Origin: Alphaproteobacteria bacterium
Lineage (GTDB): Bacteria; Pseudomonadota; Alphaproteobacteria; Micropepsales; Micropepsaceae
NCBI GenBank assembly: GCA_016125165.1
Contig: WGMH01000003.1
Coordinates: 124,001-188,000 of the forward strand
DNA length: 64,000 nucleotides
Direction: 5' to 3'
The notes under the pieces were generated by a model. It was not told where the DNA came from. It did no database searches and saw nothing but the letters and a program-made list of their open reading frames with translations. Positions 1 to 8,110 of the stretch are shown in pieces (position 1 is the stretch's first letter; each line of letters opens with the position of its first letter). The translations under genes and the position numbers were made by a program.

Positions 1-1
1 C

Positions 2-550
2 GACCCGGAATTGCGCGACCGCCTTCAAAGAACGCTGCTGGAATTGCAGGAATTGACCGAGGCCGTGCTTTCCGCCGCCCGTGGCGTCGGCGGCGAACAG
101 AGTCGACGAATTGATCTTGCCGCACTCGTGGACAGCGTTTGTGCCGACCTTGACGAGATGGGCAAGCCTGTCGTGTGGCAAACGCCAGAAACGGCGCCGC
201 TTACAGGCCGGCCCAATGAGATGAAGCGTGCGATGCGCAATCTCATTGAGAACGCCATTGCCTATGGCAAAAGAGCCAGCGTGCGCATGACAAGCACACC
301 AGACGCGTATGTCGTGACAATCGAGGACGAAGGCCCGGGCATTCCGGAAGCCGATCAACCCCGCGTTTTCGAGCCATTCGTCCGGCTGGAAGGCTCCCGC
401 AGTACGGAAACGGGTGGCTCAGGCCTCGGGCTGACTTTGGTCAAGTCCATCGTGGAGGGTCATGGCGGCACCGTAGCACTCGAAAACCGCAAGGGAGGTA
501 AGGGATTGCGCGTCACGATCCGTTTGCCGCGCGAGGCCATCACTGCCTAA
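2..550 (+). CDS. Sensor histidine kinase, C-terminal part (5'-truncated by window edge)
   Basis: The frame is open from base 2, so the gene starts upstream of the window; the TTG at base 11 in the track is not a credible start. The visible 180 or so residues are the ATP-binding HATPase_c domain: N box (RNLIENAIAYG), G1 box (EDEGPGIP), F box (VFEPFVR) and G2 box (GGSGLGLTLVKSIVE). The end of the dimerisation helix lies before it (ELTEAVLSAARG). The phosphorylated His and the sensor domain are outside the window. A partner response regulator would be expected upstream. The stop is 9 bases before the next gene, so the two may be cotranscribed. The signal sensed cannot be told from this fragment. 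Confidence 0.9.
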   Translation, partial: DPELRDRLQRTLLELQELTEAVLSAARGVGGEQSRRIDLAALVDSVCADLDEMGKPVVWQTPETAPLTGRPNEMKRAMRNLIENAIAYGKRASVRMTSTPDAYVVTIEDEGPGIPEADQPRVFEPFVRLEGSRSTETGGSGLGLTLVKSIVEGHGGTVALENRKGGKGLRVTIRLPREAITA

Positions 551-559
551 TCTGCTGCA

Positions 560-2173
560 ATGGAATTTGGTCCGATCCCCGTAAGCGCCTCCGAAGGCAG
601 CATTCTTGCGCATGGCGTTCGCACGGGCTCCCGCGTATTCAAGAAGGGCCGCCTGCTTTCGGCTGCAGATGTTGCCGCGCTTTTGGATGGCGGGATATCA
701 GAAGTCATTGCCGCGCGCCTCGGTGTCGATGACATTGGTGAAGACGAGGCCGCATCCCGCCTTGCCGAACGTCTCGCCGGCAGAAACGTGCGCAAGGGTG
801 CGGCCTTTACGGGGCGCGCCAACCTGTACGCCAAAACCTCCGGCTTGGTATTGGTGGATGCTGAACGGGTGTCGGCGCTAAACCGCATCGACGAAGCCAT
901 CACGTTTGCCACATTAAGGCCGTTAGAACGGGTGTCACCCGGTCTACTGGTCGCCACAGTGAAAATTATTCCGTTTGCCGCACCGAAGGTTGCGCTTGAG
1001 GCAGCCGAGCGATTGCTGGCAGACTGTCCCCCGCTGAGCATCGCTCCTTTCGCGCCGCGCAATGCTGCGCTCATCTCCACCAAGCTCCCGGGCACAAAGG
1101 ACGTCCTCCTCGATAAAAACCGCCAGTCTATCGATGCCCGGCTAAATTCCATCGCCTCTTCTGTCACTTTCGAGACACGCGTGTCACATAACCTGCAGGC
1201 GCTAACGTCTGCATTGCACGAAGCTGCGGCCAGAGGCTGTGATCCCATATTGGTTTTGGGTGCCAGTGCCATCACCGATCGTCGCGACGTCATCCCCGCC
1301 GCCATAGTTGCGGCAGGAGGTTCAGTCGATCATTTCGGGATGCCCGTCGATCCTGGCAACCTCCTTCTCGTTGGCAGGTTCGGCGGCGCCCATGTCATTG
1401 GGCTTCCCGGCTGTGCTCGTTCCCCAAGACTCAATGGCGTGGACTTCGTACTTTGGCGCCTGGCGGCCGAACTTCCGGTTGGGCGCGATGAAATTACGGC
1501 CATGGCGGTGGGCGGGCTCCTGGCGGAAATTCCCACGCGCCCTCAACCACGCGACGAGGCTCCATCCGTCGTTCCGCGCGCACCAAAGATTGCAGGCATC
1601 GTGTTGGCCGCCGGGCGTTCATCTCGCATGGGAAGCAATAAGCTGCTGGCGGACATCCGTGGTGAACCCATGGTCCGTCATACGGTAAAGGCGGCTCTGA
1701 ATAGTTCGGTTGGACGGGTGGTCGTGGTTACTGGCAATGAGTCGGATCGCGTGACGAATGCCCTAAGGGGGCTGCATGTGCAGATTGCAGAAAATGCTGA
1801 ATTTGCAAGAGGATTGAGTACGTCGCTCAGATGCGGCCTTCAGGCTCTACCGGATGACGTGGACGGAGCCCTAGTCCTGTTGGGCGACATGCCATCAATT
1901 TCGACAGCACTTGTCGAAAAGCTGATTGCGGCATTCAACCCCGGCGAAGGACGTGCCATCTGCGTTGCCACCCGCGACGGCAAGCAGGGAAATCCCGTTC
2001 TCTGGGCACGCCGCTTCTTTCCCGATCTCATTTCGATCGAAGGCGATGTTGGCGGTCGCAACTTATTGGGGATTTATGGCGAACTGGTGTGCGAAGTGGA
2101 GGCAGAAACCGATGCACCGCTGATCGATATCGACACCCCCGAAGCGCTTGCCGCTTACCTCGCGGAGCCTTGA
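560..2173 (+). CDS. Molybdopterin-binding / MobA-MocA-like nucleotidyltransferase fusion
   Basis: This is a 537-aa two-domain protein. Residues about 1-340 resemble the MoeA/MogA-type molybdopterin-binding fold (GASAITDRRDVIPAAI, then GMPVDPGNLLLVGR and an HVIGLPGCARS loop). Residues about 348-537 are a MobA/MocA-type NTP transferase with the signature GIVLAAGRSSRMGSNK and a later LLGDMPSI metal-site motif. Proteins of this arrangement are thought to attach CMP to molybdopterin or assist cofactor handling for xanthine-dehydrogenase/CO-dehydrogenase-family enzymes; the nucleotide specificity is inferred. No molybdoenzyme is in the window, so partners may lie upstream. The Shine-Dalgarno sequence is weak, and the start was chosen because the ATG follows the kinase stop directly. 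Confidence 0.85.
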   Translation: MEFGPIPVSASEGSILAHGVRTGSRVFKKGRLLSAADVAALLDGGISEVIAARLGVDDIGEDEAASRLAERLAGRNVRKGAAFTGRANLYAKTSGLVLVDAERVSALNRIDEAITFATLRPLERVSPGLLVATVKIIPFAAPKVALEAAERLLADCPPLSIAPFAPRNAALISTKLPGTKDVLLDKNRQSIDARLNSIASSVTFETRVSHNLQALTSALHEAAARGCDPILVLGASAITDRRDVIPAAIVAAGGSVDHFGMPVDPGNLLLVGRFGGAHVIGLPGCARSPRLNGVDFVLWRLAAELPVGRDEITAMAVGGLLAEIPTRPQPRDEAPSVVPRAPKIAGIVLAAGRSSRMGSNKLLADIRGEPMVRHTVKAALNSSVGRVVVVTGNESDRVTNALRGLHVQIAENAEFARGLSTSLRCGLQALPDDVDGALVLLGDMPSISTALVEKLIAAFNPGEGRAICVATRDGKQGNPVLWARRFFPDLISIEGDVGGRNLLGIYGELVCEVEAETDAPLIDIDTPEALAAYLAEP

Positions 2174-2181
2174 AGCGCAGC

Positions 2182-2625
2182 ATGAGCGATCCGCTTTACC
2201 GTAAGGAAATCATGCGCTTGGCAGCCGATGCGCAGGGCGCGGGTAAACTGGAGAATGCCGACGCTTGCGGCGTCGCGCACAATCCGGCATGCGGCGACAA
2301 GGTCGAGGTTCAGCTCGCTTACGACACCGGTGGCTGCATCGCGGCATTCGCGCATGAAACAAAGGCATGCGTCCTGACGCAGGCATCAGCTTCTATCTTG
2401 GGCGCGCACCTGAAGGGGGCCTCTGAGGACGATGTTAAACACCTCCTCGCCAACGTGAAGGCCATGCTCCGCGACGGTGCGCCGCCGCCCGATGCGCCAT
2501 TTGCCGTCTATAGCGACCTGGCTGGCGCGGTGAGCTTTGCCGCCCGTCACCGTTGCGTGCTTCTGCCCATTGAAGCCGTTCTTACCGCAATGACTTCAGA
2601 GACGCCCAAACCAGACAGCGTGTGA
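2182..2625 (+). CDS. IscU/NifU-like iron-sulfur cluster scaffold protein
   Basis: This 147-aa protein has the NifU_N fold pattern: NPACGDKVEVQL with the first ligand Cys and the Asp, then KACVLTQASASIL with the second Cys, and HRCVLLP with the third. These three Cys and one Asp hold the transient 2Fe-2S cluster in IscU/SufU proteins. The track start at 2089 lies inside the previous gene; the ATG at 2182, 8 bases after the upstream stop, gives the normal family length. No isc or suf genes are adjacent. The link with the molybdopterin gene upstream may reflect supply of clusters to molybdoenzymes, but that is inference. The 3' end overlaps the convergent glucosidase gene by 30 bases. Confidence 0.85.
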   Translation: MSDPLYRKEIMRLAADAQGAGKLENADACGVAHNPACGDKVEVQLAYDTGGCIAAFAHETKACVLTQASASILGAHLKGASEDDVKHLLANVKAMLRDGAPPPDAPFAVYSDLAGAVSFAARHRCVLLPIEAVLTAMTSETPKPDSV

Positions 2626-4197
2626 GCCCAACGTCAGTTCGCCATCCGCCAACGACGTTCGTCCCGTCCCGATATCCCAGGTCTTGGCACCTGACAGACT
2701 TTCGTGTCGCCAGCGCATAGGCGCGACACCAAGATTAAATGCACACACAACAGCTTCGGCATCACTCCTGCGCTCAAACACAAGCATAGGTTCAGGGGCA
2801 TCCAGAAAGTCGATCGCACCTAGCTTCATTGCCCGACTTTCTTTGCGGGCTGATACCAGCTTGCGAAAATAGGCCAGTGTCGAGTTTGAGTCATTTTCCT
2901 GACGCGCCACGGAAAGAGGAGCATGCGCCGAAGAAGGCGGAAGCCACGGCGTGCCGGATCCGAACCCCAAATTTGTGGCACGCCCATCCCATGGCATCGG
3001 GGTTCGGCAACCATCCCGTCCAAACGTGTAGGGATAGTAGAGGTCTCCGACCGGATCACGGATTTGTTCGCGCGACACGTCTGCTTGCGGCAACCCTAAT
3101 TCCTCACCCTGGTAGACCAGAACCGTGCCGCGCAACGCCATCAACAGCGAAAGCATCAACTTTGGCAGCCCTTCCGGCGGATGTTTGCCGCCAAATCGCG
3201 AGACCGTCCGCATGACATCGTGATTGGAAAAAGCGACCGATGGCCAATGCCCCGGGTGCTGCGCCAGCATTGCGAAATGGTTCTTGATGAAACCGGGTTC
3301 AAGCCTGCGCGCATCCAGCAAGGGGAACGAATAACCGGAATGCAGGCCCTCATCCGAAGCCGCAAACGTGCCTGAACGCTCCGGTTCTTCCGAAAATTCG
3401 CCCATCACGAAACGGCCTGGGTACGAATCCACGATGCGCCGAACTTCGTCCAGCACATTAATACCTTCGGGCAAATTGCTGTCATTGAAGTGATATTGCT
3501 GGTTCGGCGCATGCACCCAATGGTGTGACGTGCGCTGTTCCAGTGGCACTGGCGGATTTCCGGTCAGTGCCGGATCATGCAAATAGGCATTTGCCACATC
3601 GAGACGAAAGCCGTCCACGCCGCGGTTCAGCCAATAGTCCAGAACGGCAAGTGCCGCCGCTTTGGCCTGCGGATTGCGCCAATTCAATTTCGGCTGCTGC
3701 CGCAGAAATTTGTGGTGGTAGTACTGTCGTCGGGCAGGCTGATAAGACCAAGCTGGACCTGCAAAGGCGGACAACCAGTTGTTCGGAACTGTTCCGTCGA
3801 TTTTCGGGTCTGCCCATACGTACCAGTCGGACTTGGCGCCTCGTTTCAGACTTTCCAGAAACCAGGGATGTTCGTCAGAGGTATGTGCCAGAACCTCATC
3901 GGTCAGCACTTTCAGCCCGCGGGCATGAAACTTCGCCAGCAGCCGATCGAAATCCGCCTCGGTGCCATAGTCCGGATGGATGCCATTATAATCCGAGACG
4001 TCGTATCCCCAGTCCCGGTTTGGCGAAGGGTGGATTGGCGAAAGCCACACCGCATCCGCGCCCAGCGCTGCGATATAGTCGAGCTTCGACAGCAGGCCGG
4101 CGAAATCGCCCTGCCCATCCCCATTCCCGTCGCAAAACGATCGGATGTAAACTTGATAGATGACTGCGCCCTGCCACCACGGCGCACTCACGCTCAC
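2596..4197 (-). CDS. Alpha-glucosidase, glycoside hydrolase family 13
   Basis: A 533-aa cytoplasmic GH13 enzyme, no signal peptide. It matches oligo-1,6-/alpha-1,4-glucosidases: N-terminal WWQGAVIYQVYIRSF; catalytic nucleophile Asp in GFRLDVANAY; acid Glu in VMGEFSEE; transition-state Asp in FSNHDVMR. It likely releases glucose from short malto- or isomalto-oligosaccharides; linkage preference cannot be read reliably. The start is GTG at 4197, overlapping the clpP-like stop by 4 bases (GTGA), so the two are translationally coupled. Length is typical. No sugar transporter or other amylolytic gene is next to it. Confidence 0.92.
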   Translation of the reverse strand: MSVSAPWWQGAVIYQVYIRSFCDGNGDGQGDFAGLLSKLDYIAALGADAVWLSPIHPSPNRDWGYDVSDYNGIHPDYGTEADFDRLLAKFHARGLKVLTDEVLAHTSDEHPWFLESLKRGAKSDWYVWADPKIDGTVPNNWLSAFAGPAWSYQPARRQYYHHKFLRQQPKLNWRNPQAKAAALAVLDYWLNRGVDGFRLDVANAYLHDPALTGNPPVPLEQRTSHHWVHAPNQQYHFNDSNLPEGINVLDEVRRIVDSYPGRFVMGEFSEEPERSGTFAASDEGLHSGYSFPLLDARRLEPGFIKNHFAMLAQHPGHWPSVAFSNHDVMRTVSRFGGKHPPEGLPKLMLSLLMALRGTVLVYQGEELGLPQADVSREQIRDPVGDLYYPYTFGRDGCRTPMPWDGRATNLGFGSGTPWLPPSSAHAPLSVARQENDSNSTLAYFRKLVSARKESRAMKLGAIDFLDAPEPMLVFERRSDAEAVVCAFNLGVAPMRWRHESLSGAKTWDIGTGRTSLADGELTLGSHAVWFGRL

Positions 4198-4790
4198 ACC
4201 TCGTCGGACCGGTTCACGATGCGGCTGACAAGGCCGTAGGTTACCGCCGCTTCGGCGCCCATCCAGAAATTGCGCTCGGTATCCTGCAGCACCTTCTCAT
4301 AGGGCTGGCCAGTCTCCTTGGAGATTTCCCGGTTGATGCGCTCGCGCATCTTCAGGATTTCTTCCGCCTCGATTGAAATATCTGATGCCTGGCCGCGCAC
4401 GCCACCGAGCGGCTGGTGGAGCAGGAAGCGGGTATTGGGGAGGCAGAACCGGTTCTCGCGGCTTGCACCCAGGAAGATGTGCGCACCGGCGCTTGCCACC
4501 CAGCCTGTACCGATCATCCGGACCTTCGGGCCTACAAAGCGGACCACATCGTGGATCGTGTCACCGGATTCCACATGTCCACCTGGGGAGTTCACGATGA
4601 CGCGGATCGGGTCTTCACTGTCGGCAGCCAACGCAATGAGCTGCGCCGTCACGCGCTCCGCGAGCTTCATGTCCACTTCGCCGAAGATCAGCACTGTGCG
4701 CGACTTGAAGAGCGCCTTCGCGACGGGAGCCGATTGCGGGTCCGGCGGCGTGTGCTTTTCGTCTTCGTTCTCTTCGTCCATGCGATGCAT
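4194..4790 (-). CDS. ClpP-family protease subunit (paralogue not in a clpX operon)
   Basis: A 198-aa ClpP-fold protein. Catalytic Ser is in GWVASAGAHI (canonical ClpP has GQAASMGA), His in FLLHQPLGG and Asp in QDTERNFWM, so the triad appears intact. The sequence around the Ser differs from housekeeping ClpP and no clpX, tig or lon gene is adjacent, so it is probably a second, divergent ClpP. It would form a barrel peptidase fed by a Clp ATPase; which one is unknown. The N terminus is acidic (MDEENEDEKH). A start at 4781 (second Met) is equally possible. It is coupled to the GH13 gene downstream. Confidence 0.85.
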   Translation of the reverse strand: MHRMDEENEDEKHTPPDPQSAPVAKALFKSRTVLIFGEVDMKLAERVTAQLIALAADSEDPIRVIVNSPGGHVESGDTIHDVVRFVGPKVRMIGTGWVASAGAHIFLGASRENRFCLPNTRFLLHQPLGGVRGQASDISIEAEEILKMRERINREISKETGQPYEKVLQDTERNFWMGAEAAVTYGLVSRIVNRSDEV

Positions 4791-4927
4791 GGTTTGCTCC
4801 TGCTGTTCAGTCGGGGATCGATTCGGATACTAGCCTAGAAGACGCTAGCGTCCATCGCCCTTCCGAGGTCTTAACGAGCGGCAATTCCCCCAAAAAATGC
4901 TTGGTTTTAGCGGCGAAAGCGCTGCGG

Positions 4928-5710
4928 TCATTGATCGAGAAATCGTGTCGCAGCCCGCAGGGTCGGCCCAATCTCGCTGTGCAGAACCAGATCAGCGATT
5001 TGGTCCTGTTCCGTCGGATCGCGGTTGACTATCACCAGTTTCGCCCCCATGCGCTTTGCTATGAGTGGGAAGCCGGCGGCGGGATAAACCACCAGCGATG
5101 ATCCGAGCACGACGAACAGGTCACAGGTCCGAGTTGCCTCGTCCGCCCGCGCCATCTCGAGCTGTGGCATAGCCTGACCAAAAGAGATGGTGGCAGTTTT
5201 CAAAATGCCGCCGCACGCTTGGCAATCCGGCGGATCACCGTTCGCCTCGAAATACGCGCGAATGGGCTCCAGTTCCATGCGTTGGCCACAATCGAGGCAT
5301 TTGGCATAGCGTGTGTTGCCGTGGATCTCGATCACTTTGTCATCGGGAACACCCGAGTCCTGATGCAGATTGTCGATGTTCTGTGTCACCACATGGCTGA
5401 CGATGCCGTGCGCCGCGAGCTTGGAAACCGTAATATGCCCGGCATTGGGCTTTACGCGAGCAAAGGTTTCCTCCATGGCAAAGCGCCGCTTCCACGCCTC
5501 GCGCCGCATTTCGGCCGATCGCACGAAGTCGTCAAAATAGATTGGCGCGTTCTTGGTCCAAAGGCCGCCGGGCGATCGAAAATCCGGGATGCCCGACTCG
5601 GTGGATATCCCGGCACCGGTAAAGATGACCGCGCGACGAGCGGCTTGTAGAAGCGTTGCCAGACATTTTTCTTCGCTTTGCATGGCCTTCTCCGGGTCAT
5701 ACGCCAACAT
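4928..5710 (-). CDS. Sir2-family NAD-dependent protein deacylase (sirtuin)
   Basis: Sirtuin core: GAGISTESGIPDFRSPGGLW (NAD-binding loop), TQNIDNLHQ and the catalytic His in VIEIHGNT. A zinc ribbon has two Cys pairs (KCLDCGQ and DCQACGG), followed by VVLGSSLVVYPAAGFP and VIVNRDPT. It would remove acyl groups from lysines using NAD. The track ORF runs back to 5917, but its first 69 codons look non-coding and overlap the divergent DUF11 gene; the ATG at 5710 (MLAYDPEKAMQ) gives about 260 aa, normal for the family. A further ATG at 5683 is possible. Substrates are unknown. It is monocistronic, divergent from the next gene. Confidence 0.9.
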   Translation of the reverse strand: MLAYDPEKAMQSEEKCLATLLQAARRAVIFTGAGISTESGIPDFRSPGGLWTKNAPIYFDDFVRSAEMRREAWKRRFAMEETFARVKPNAGHITVSKLAAHGIVSHVVTQNIDNLHQDSGVPDDKVIEIHGNTRYAKCLDCGQRMELEPIRAYFEANGDPPDCQACGGILKTATISFGQAMPQLEMARADEATRTCDLFVVLGSSLVVYPAAGFPLIAKRMGAKLVIVNRDPTEQDQIADLVLHSEIGPTLRAATRFLDQ

Positions 5711-5790
5711 GAAAGCAAGGTCCGCCGACCGAATACGTGCGGATTTTTCGACTAAAGGTGATACAGCTTGCGGGCTTTGGGGGATTTCCG

Positions 5791-6714
5791 ATGCCGAACA
5801 CTGCCTTTTGCCGTCTGGTTCTTGTTGCCACCGTTTTGGCATTTGCTCTGCCGCTGACGACATCGGCGCAAGCCGGCTTTCATGTGGGCCCTGACCTTTC
5901 AATTCTGGAAACTGCACCTGCGTCAGTGACTGCAGGCCAGATGGTGACCTTCACTGTCAACGTATTCAACGCTGGCACCACTCCGGTCGCAGATGCCAGC
6001 TTCCACTTTTCCCTGCCCCACAATGTCAGCCTGGAACCCACACCTGTTATGCCCTTTGGGCCGTGGTCGTGCGGCGGCTATTGGTACGGCGGGCTTTCAT
6101 ACGGCAACTTTGGTTGCTTCTATCATGGCGCCGCCGTACCGCCGGGCGGAACCTTTCCCTCATGGTACGTGACTGTGCAGGCAGCCACCTCTGGTCCATT
6201 CCACGTATGCTCCGACGTTTCAATTCCAGTAGGCCCTCACGACGTCAATCACATCAACGATCAGAGCTGCATAAACGGCACAGTGCAGCCCAAGCCCAAA
6301 TCTGATTTGTCTGTAAGCGTTACGGGGCCAGGCAGCGTCGTATCGGGCCTCGGGGCCAATTTCGCCATCACGGTTCACAATGGCGGCCCCAGCCCGGTGA
6401 ACGCTCAATCCGGCATAACGGTTACCGACATGCTTCCGACCAGCGCGGTGACCGGCCCTGTTATAACCGTCGCGCTCGGATGGAACTGCACCACTGCGGG
6501 CCTGACGGTTAACTGCAGCTATACGGGTGGGGCCGTATCGTCCGGTTCCAACCTGCCGCAGATCATCATCCGCACCAAGGCCGGCGTCACGGGCTCACAC
6601 CACAATTGCGCCACCGTCGCCATGACGGCGGGAGATGATACCGTTCCTGGCAACAACCATGGATGTGTCGATTTCGAAGTCCGCCTCGCCCAGACCGGCA
6701 ATTCCCATATGTGA
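5791..6714 (+). CDS. Secreted protein with two DUF11-like beta-sandwich domains
   Basis: With the start at 5791 (MPNTAFCRLVLVATVL) the protein is 307 aa with a clear signal peptide ending near TSAQAG. The track start at 5737 lies upstream of it. Two similar halves follow, each starting DLS with a later FTVNVFNAG or FAITVHNGG, the pattern of DUF11/CARDB-type immunoglobulin-like repeats seen in bacterial surface proteins. Cys residues recur in both halves, suggesting disulfides outside the cytoplasm. No sorting signal, transmembrane anchor or enzyme motif is seen. It probably has a structural or adhesive role at the surface, but no function can be assigned. tRNA-Glu follows on the other strand. 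Confidence 0.75.
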   Translation: MPNTAFCRLVLVATVLAFALPLTTSAQAGFHVGPDLSILETAPASVTAGQMVTFTVNVFNAGTTPVADASFHFSLPHNVSLEPTPVMPFGPWSCGGYWYGGLSYGNFGCFYHGAAVPPGGTFPSWYVTVQAATSGPFHVCSDVSIPVGPHDVNHINDQSCINGTVQPKPKSDLSVSVTGPGSVVSGLGANFAITVHNGGPSPVNAQSGITVTDMLPTSAVTGPVITVALGWNCTTAGLTVNCSYTGGAVSSGSNLPQIIIRTKAGVTGSHHNCATVAMTAGDDTVPGNNHGCVDFEVRLAQTGNSHM

Positions 6715-6753
6715 ATTCTGGTTGGCGAGGTTGTTCGCCAGCAACGACAGGAT

Positions 6754-6828
6754 TGGCGCGCCCTAGGGGAGTCGAACCCCTCTTGCAAGATTGAAAATCT
6801 TGAGTCCTAACCGATAGACGAAGGGCGC
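6754..6828 (-). tRNA. tRNA-Glu (anticodon TTC)
   Basis: On the minus strand a cloverleaf begins GCGCCCTTCGTCTA and ends AGGGCGC, G, CCA. The acceptor stem is 7 bp (GCGCCCT/AGGGCGC). The anticodon arm CAAGA-TTTTCAA-TCTTG gives anticodon TTC. The T-arm has GGTTCGACTCC. The CCA end is encoded. The 75-nt length is normal. Confidence 0.97.
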
Positions 6829-6940
6829 AAAGCCAGTCCGGAGCGGCACGATGACCGAAACGGAACGGGGCCTATACTGGCCCCCGCGGCCCTTGGCAAG
6901 CCTCTTCGTATTGGCTCACCAGATGGCGGGAGCAGGCAGG

Positions 6941-7873
6941 CTAGACATAGGCAAGCTCCGCAGCGATCCGGCGGAATACGGCCGCGCCATCCGCTCCGAG
7001 AGAGCCGATCTGAGGTTCAGCCTCGTGCCAGCGGCGCAGGTTGCGAGCCTTGAGCATCCTGTCGGGTATGTCCGATAGTCGGATCAGGAATTGTCCGGCT
7101 GCTTCAAGTTCCTCAATACTCTCGAATTCGAGCCTTTCGCAGATCCGCGATATACCGATGAAATCCGTGTAGGTCGTCCCGGGAAAGCGGGCGAACATGT
7201 ATCGAAACCGCGTCTGCCGCACATCATTGCGCAGTCTCTCGCGATAGATATTCGTGGATTGTTCGGCATGCCGACGGTGGCGCAGCAGCACATCCGGCAC
7301 ATTGCCCATCTTGTATTTCAGGGCAAGACGGGTCTGGAATTCATAGTCATCCATGCCGTTGGTTTCACTGTAGCGGTTGTCCACAAATATCGCATTGCGC
7401 GCTACCATGGATGGATGCGGCATGCCGATCCGGAACACGAGTTCGCGGCAGATTCCTTCGTGCGATTGCGGAAACCAGACGCGTCCGGCGCCCATGCCAA
7501 AGGCTTCCATCTCGCAGCCACAGATGTCGATGTCGTTCTCGGCAAGGTATCGCAATTGGGTTTCCAGCTTGACTGGCAACGCAATATCGTCGCTGTCCAT
7601 GCGGGCGATATACTCGCCTTGCGCTGTCGCGATCGCTGCGTTGGTCGCGCGTGCACCGCTGATGCAGCTGGATGGTCGCGTCAGAAAAATGGCTCGAATG
7701 CGCGCATCCATGCGCGCAGCGTCCGCGATAATATCCTGCGACCCATCGCTCGATCCATCATCGACAATGATAAATTCAAACGCGCGATGCGTCTGCGCAA
7801 GAATGGAGTCTATGGATTCTCGAAGGTAAGGCGCCGTATTGAACACCGGCATGACGATGGAAACGAACGCCAT
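6941..7873 (-). CDS. Family 2 glycosyltransferase
   Basis: A 310-aa GT-A fold enzyme: N-terminal VSIVMPVFNTAPYL, FEFIIVDDGSSDGS for nucleotide binding, and the DXD-like metal motif in YIARMDSDDI. It would transfer a sugar from a nucleotide sugar to an unknown acceptor. No transmembrane segment is evident, so it is cytosolic or peripheral. The ATG at 7873 is preferred over the TTG at 7879. The start is only 11 bases after the stop of a 48-aa peptide gene on the same strand, so the pair looks like an operon. No polysaccharide cluster surrounds it, which makes the small peptide a candidate partner or substrate (inference). Length and motifs are otherwise ordinary. Confidence 0.88.
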   Translation of the reverse strand: MAFVSIVMPVFNTAPYLRESIDSILAQTHRAFEFIIVDDGSSDGSQDIIADAARMDARIRAIFLTRPSSCISGARATNAAIATAQGEYIARMDSDDIALPVKLETQLRYLAENDIDICGCEMEAFGMGAGRVWFPQSHEGICRELVFRIGMPHPSMVARNAIFVDNRYSETNGMDDYEFQTRLALKYKMGNVPDVLLRHRRHAEQSTNIYRERLRNDVRQTRFRYMFARFPGTTYTDFIGISRICERLEFESIEELEAAGQFLIRLSDIPDRMLKARNLRRWHEAEPQIGSLGADGAAVFRRIAAELAYV

Positions 7874-7884
7874 ACCCAAGATGG

Positions 7885-8031
7885 TCAGGAATAAACCGCA
7901 AAGTCAGGACCTATATTCAAAAACATTTGCGCGTCTTTGAGGTTGGTAATTTTGACTGCCGGGGCGTCCCAAATCGCTTTTGGGCCATCATTGGCCTTGA
8001 CCTCTTCCAATCGCACGCTCTTTGTCGACAT
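7885..8031 (-). CDS. Small 48-aa peptide gene, candidate modified-peptide precursor (not in ORF track)
   Basis: Reading the minus strand from 8031 gives an open frame of 48 codons and a TGA. The ATG is preceded by AAGGGGAG with a 4-base gap, one of the best ribosome sites in the window. The peptide is hydrophilic at the N terminus (MSTKSVRLEEVKAND), then has AIWDAPAVKITNL and a short C-terminal tail ending GPDFAVYS. The W-x-x-P-x-V stretch resembles the Y-x-x-P-x-L leader motif bound by PqqD-like RRE domains in lasso-peptide systems (known for that family; similarity is by eye). There is no Cys. A small hairpin (CTTCG-GGG-CGAAG) sits just before the ribosome site. Expression and processing are untested; it may simply be a small unmodified protein. 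Confidence 0.6.
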   Translation of the reverse strand: MSTKSVRLEEVKANDGPKAIWDAPAVKITNLKDAQMFLNIGPDFAVYS

Positions 8032-8110
8032 TACACTCCCCTTCGCCCCGAAGCCGGCGCAACAGATTCCAACAATTGAATTTTTTAGCGTTAATGTTTG
8101 CGAAGCTCAA

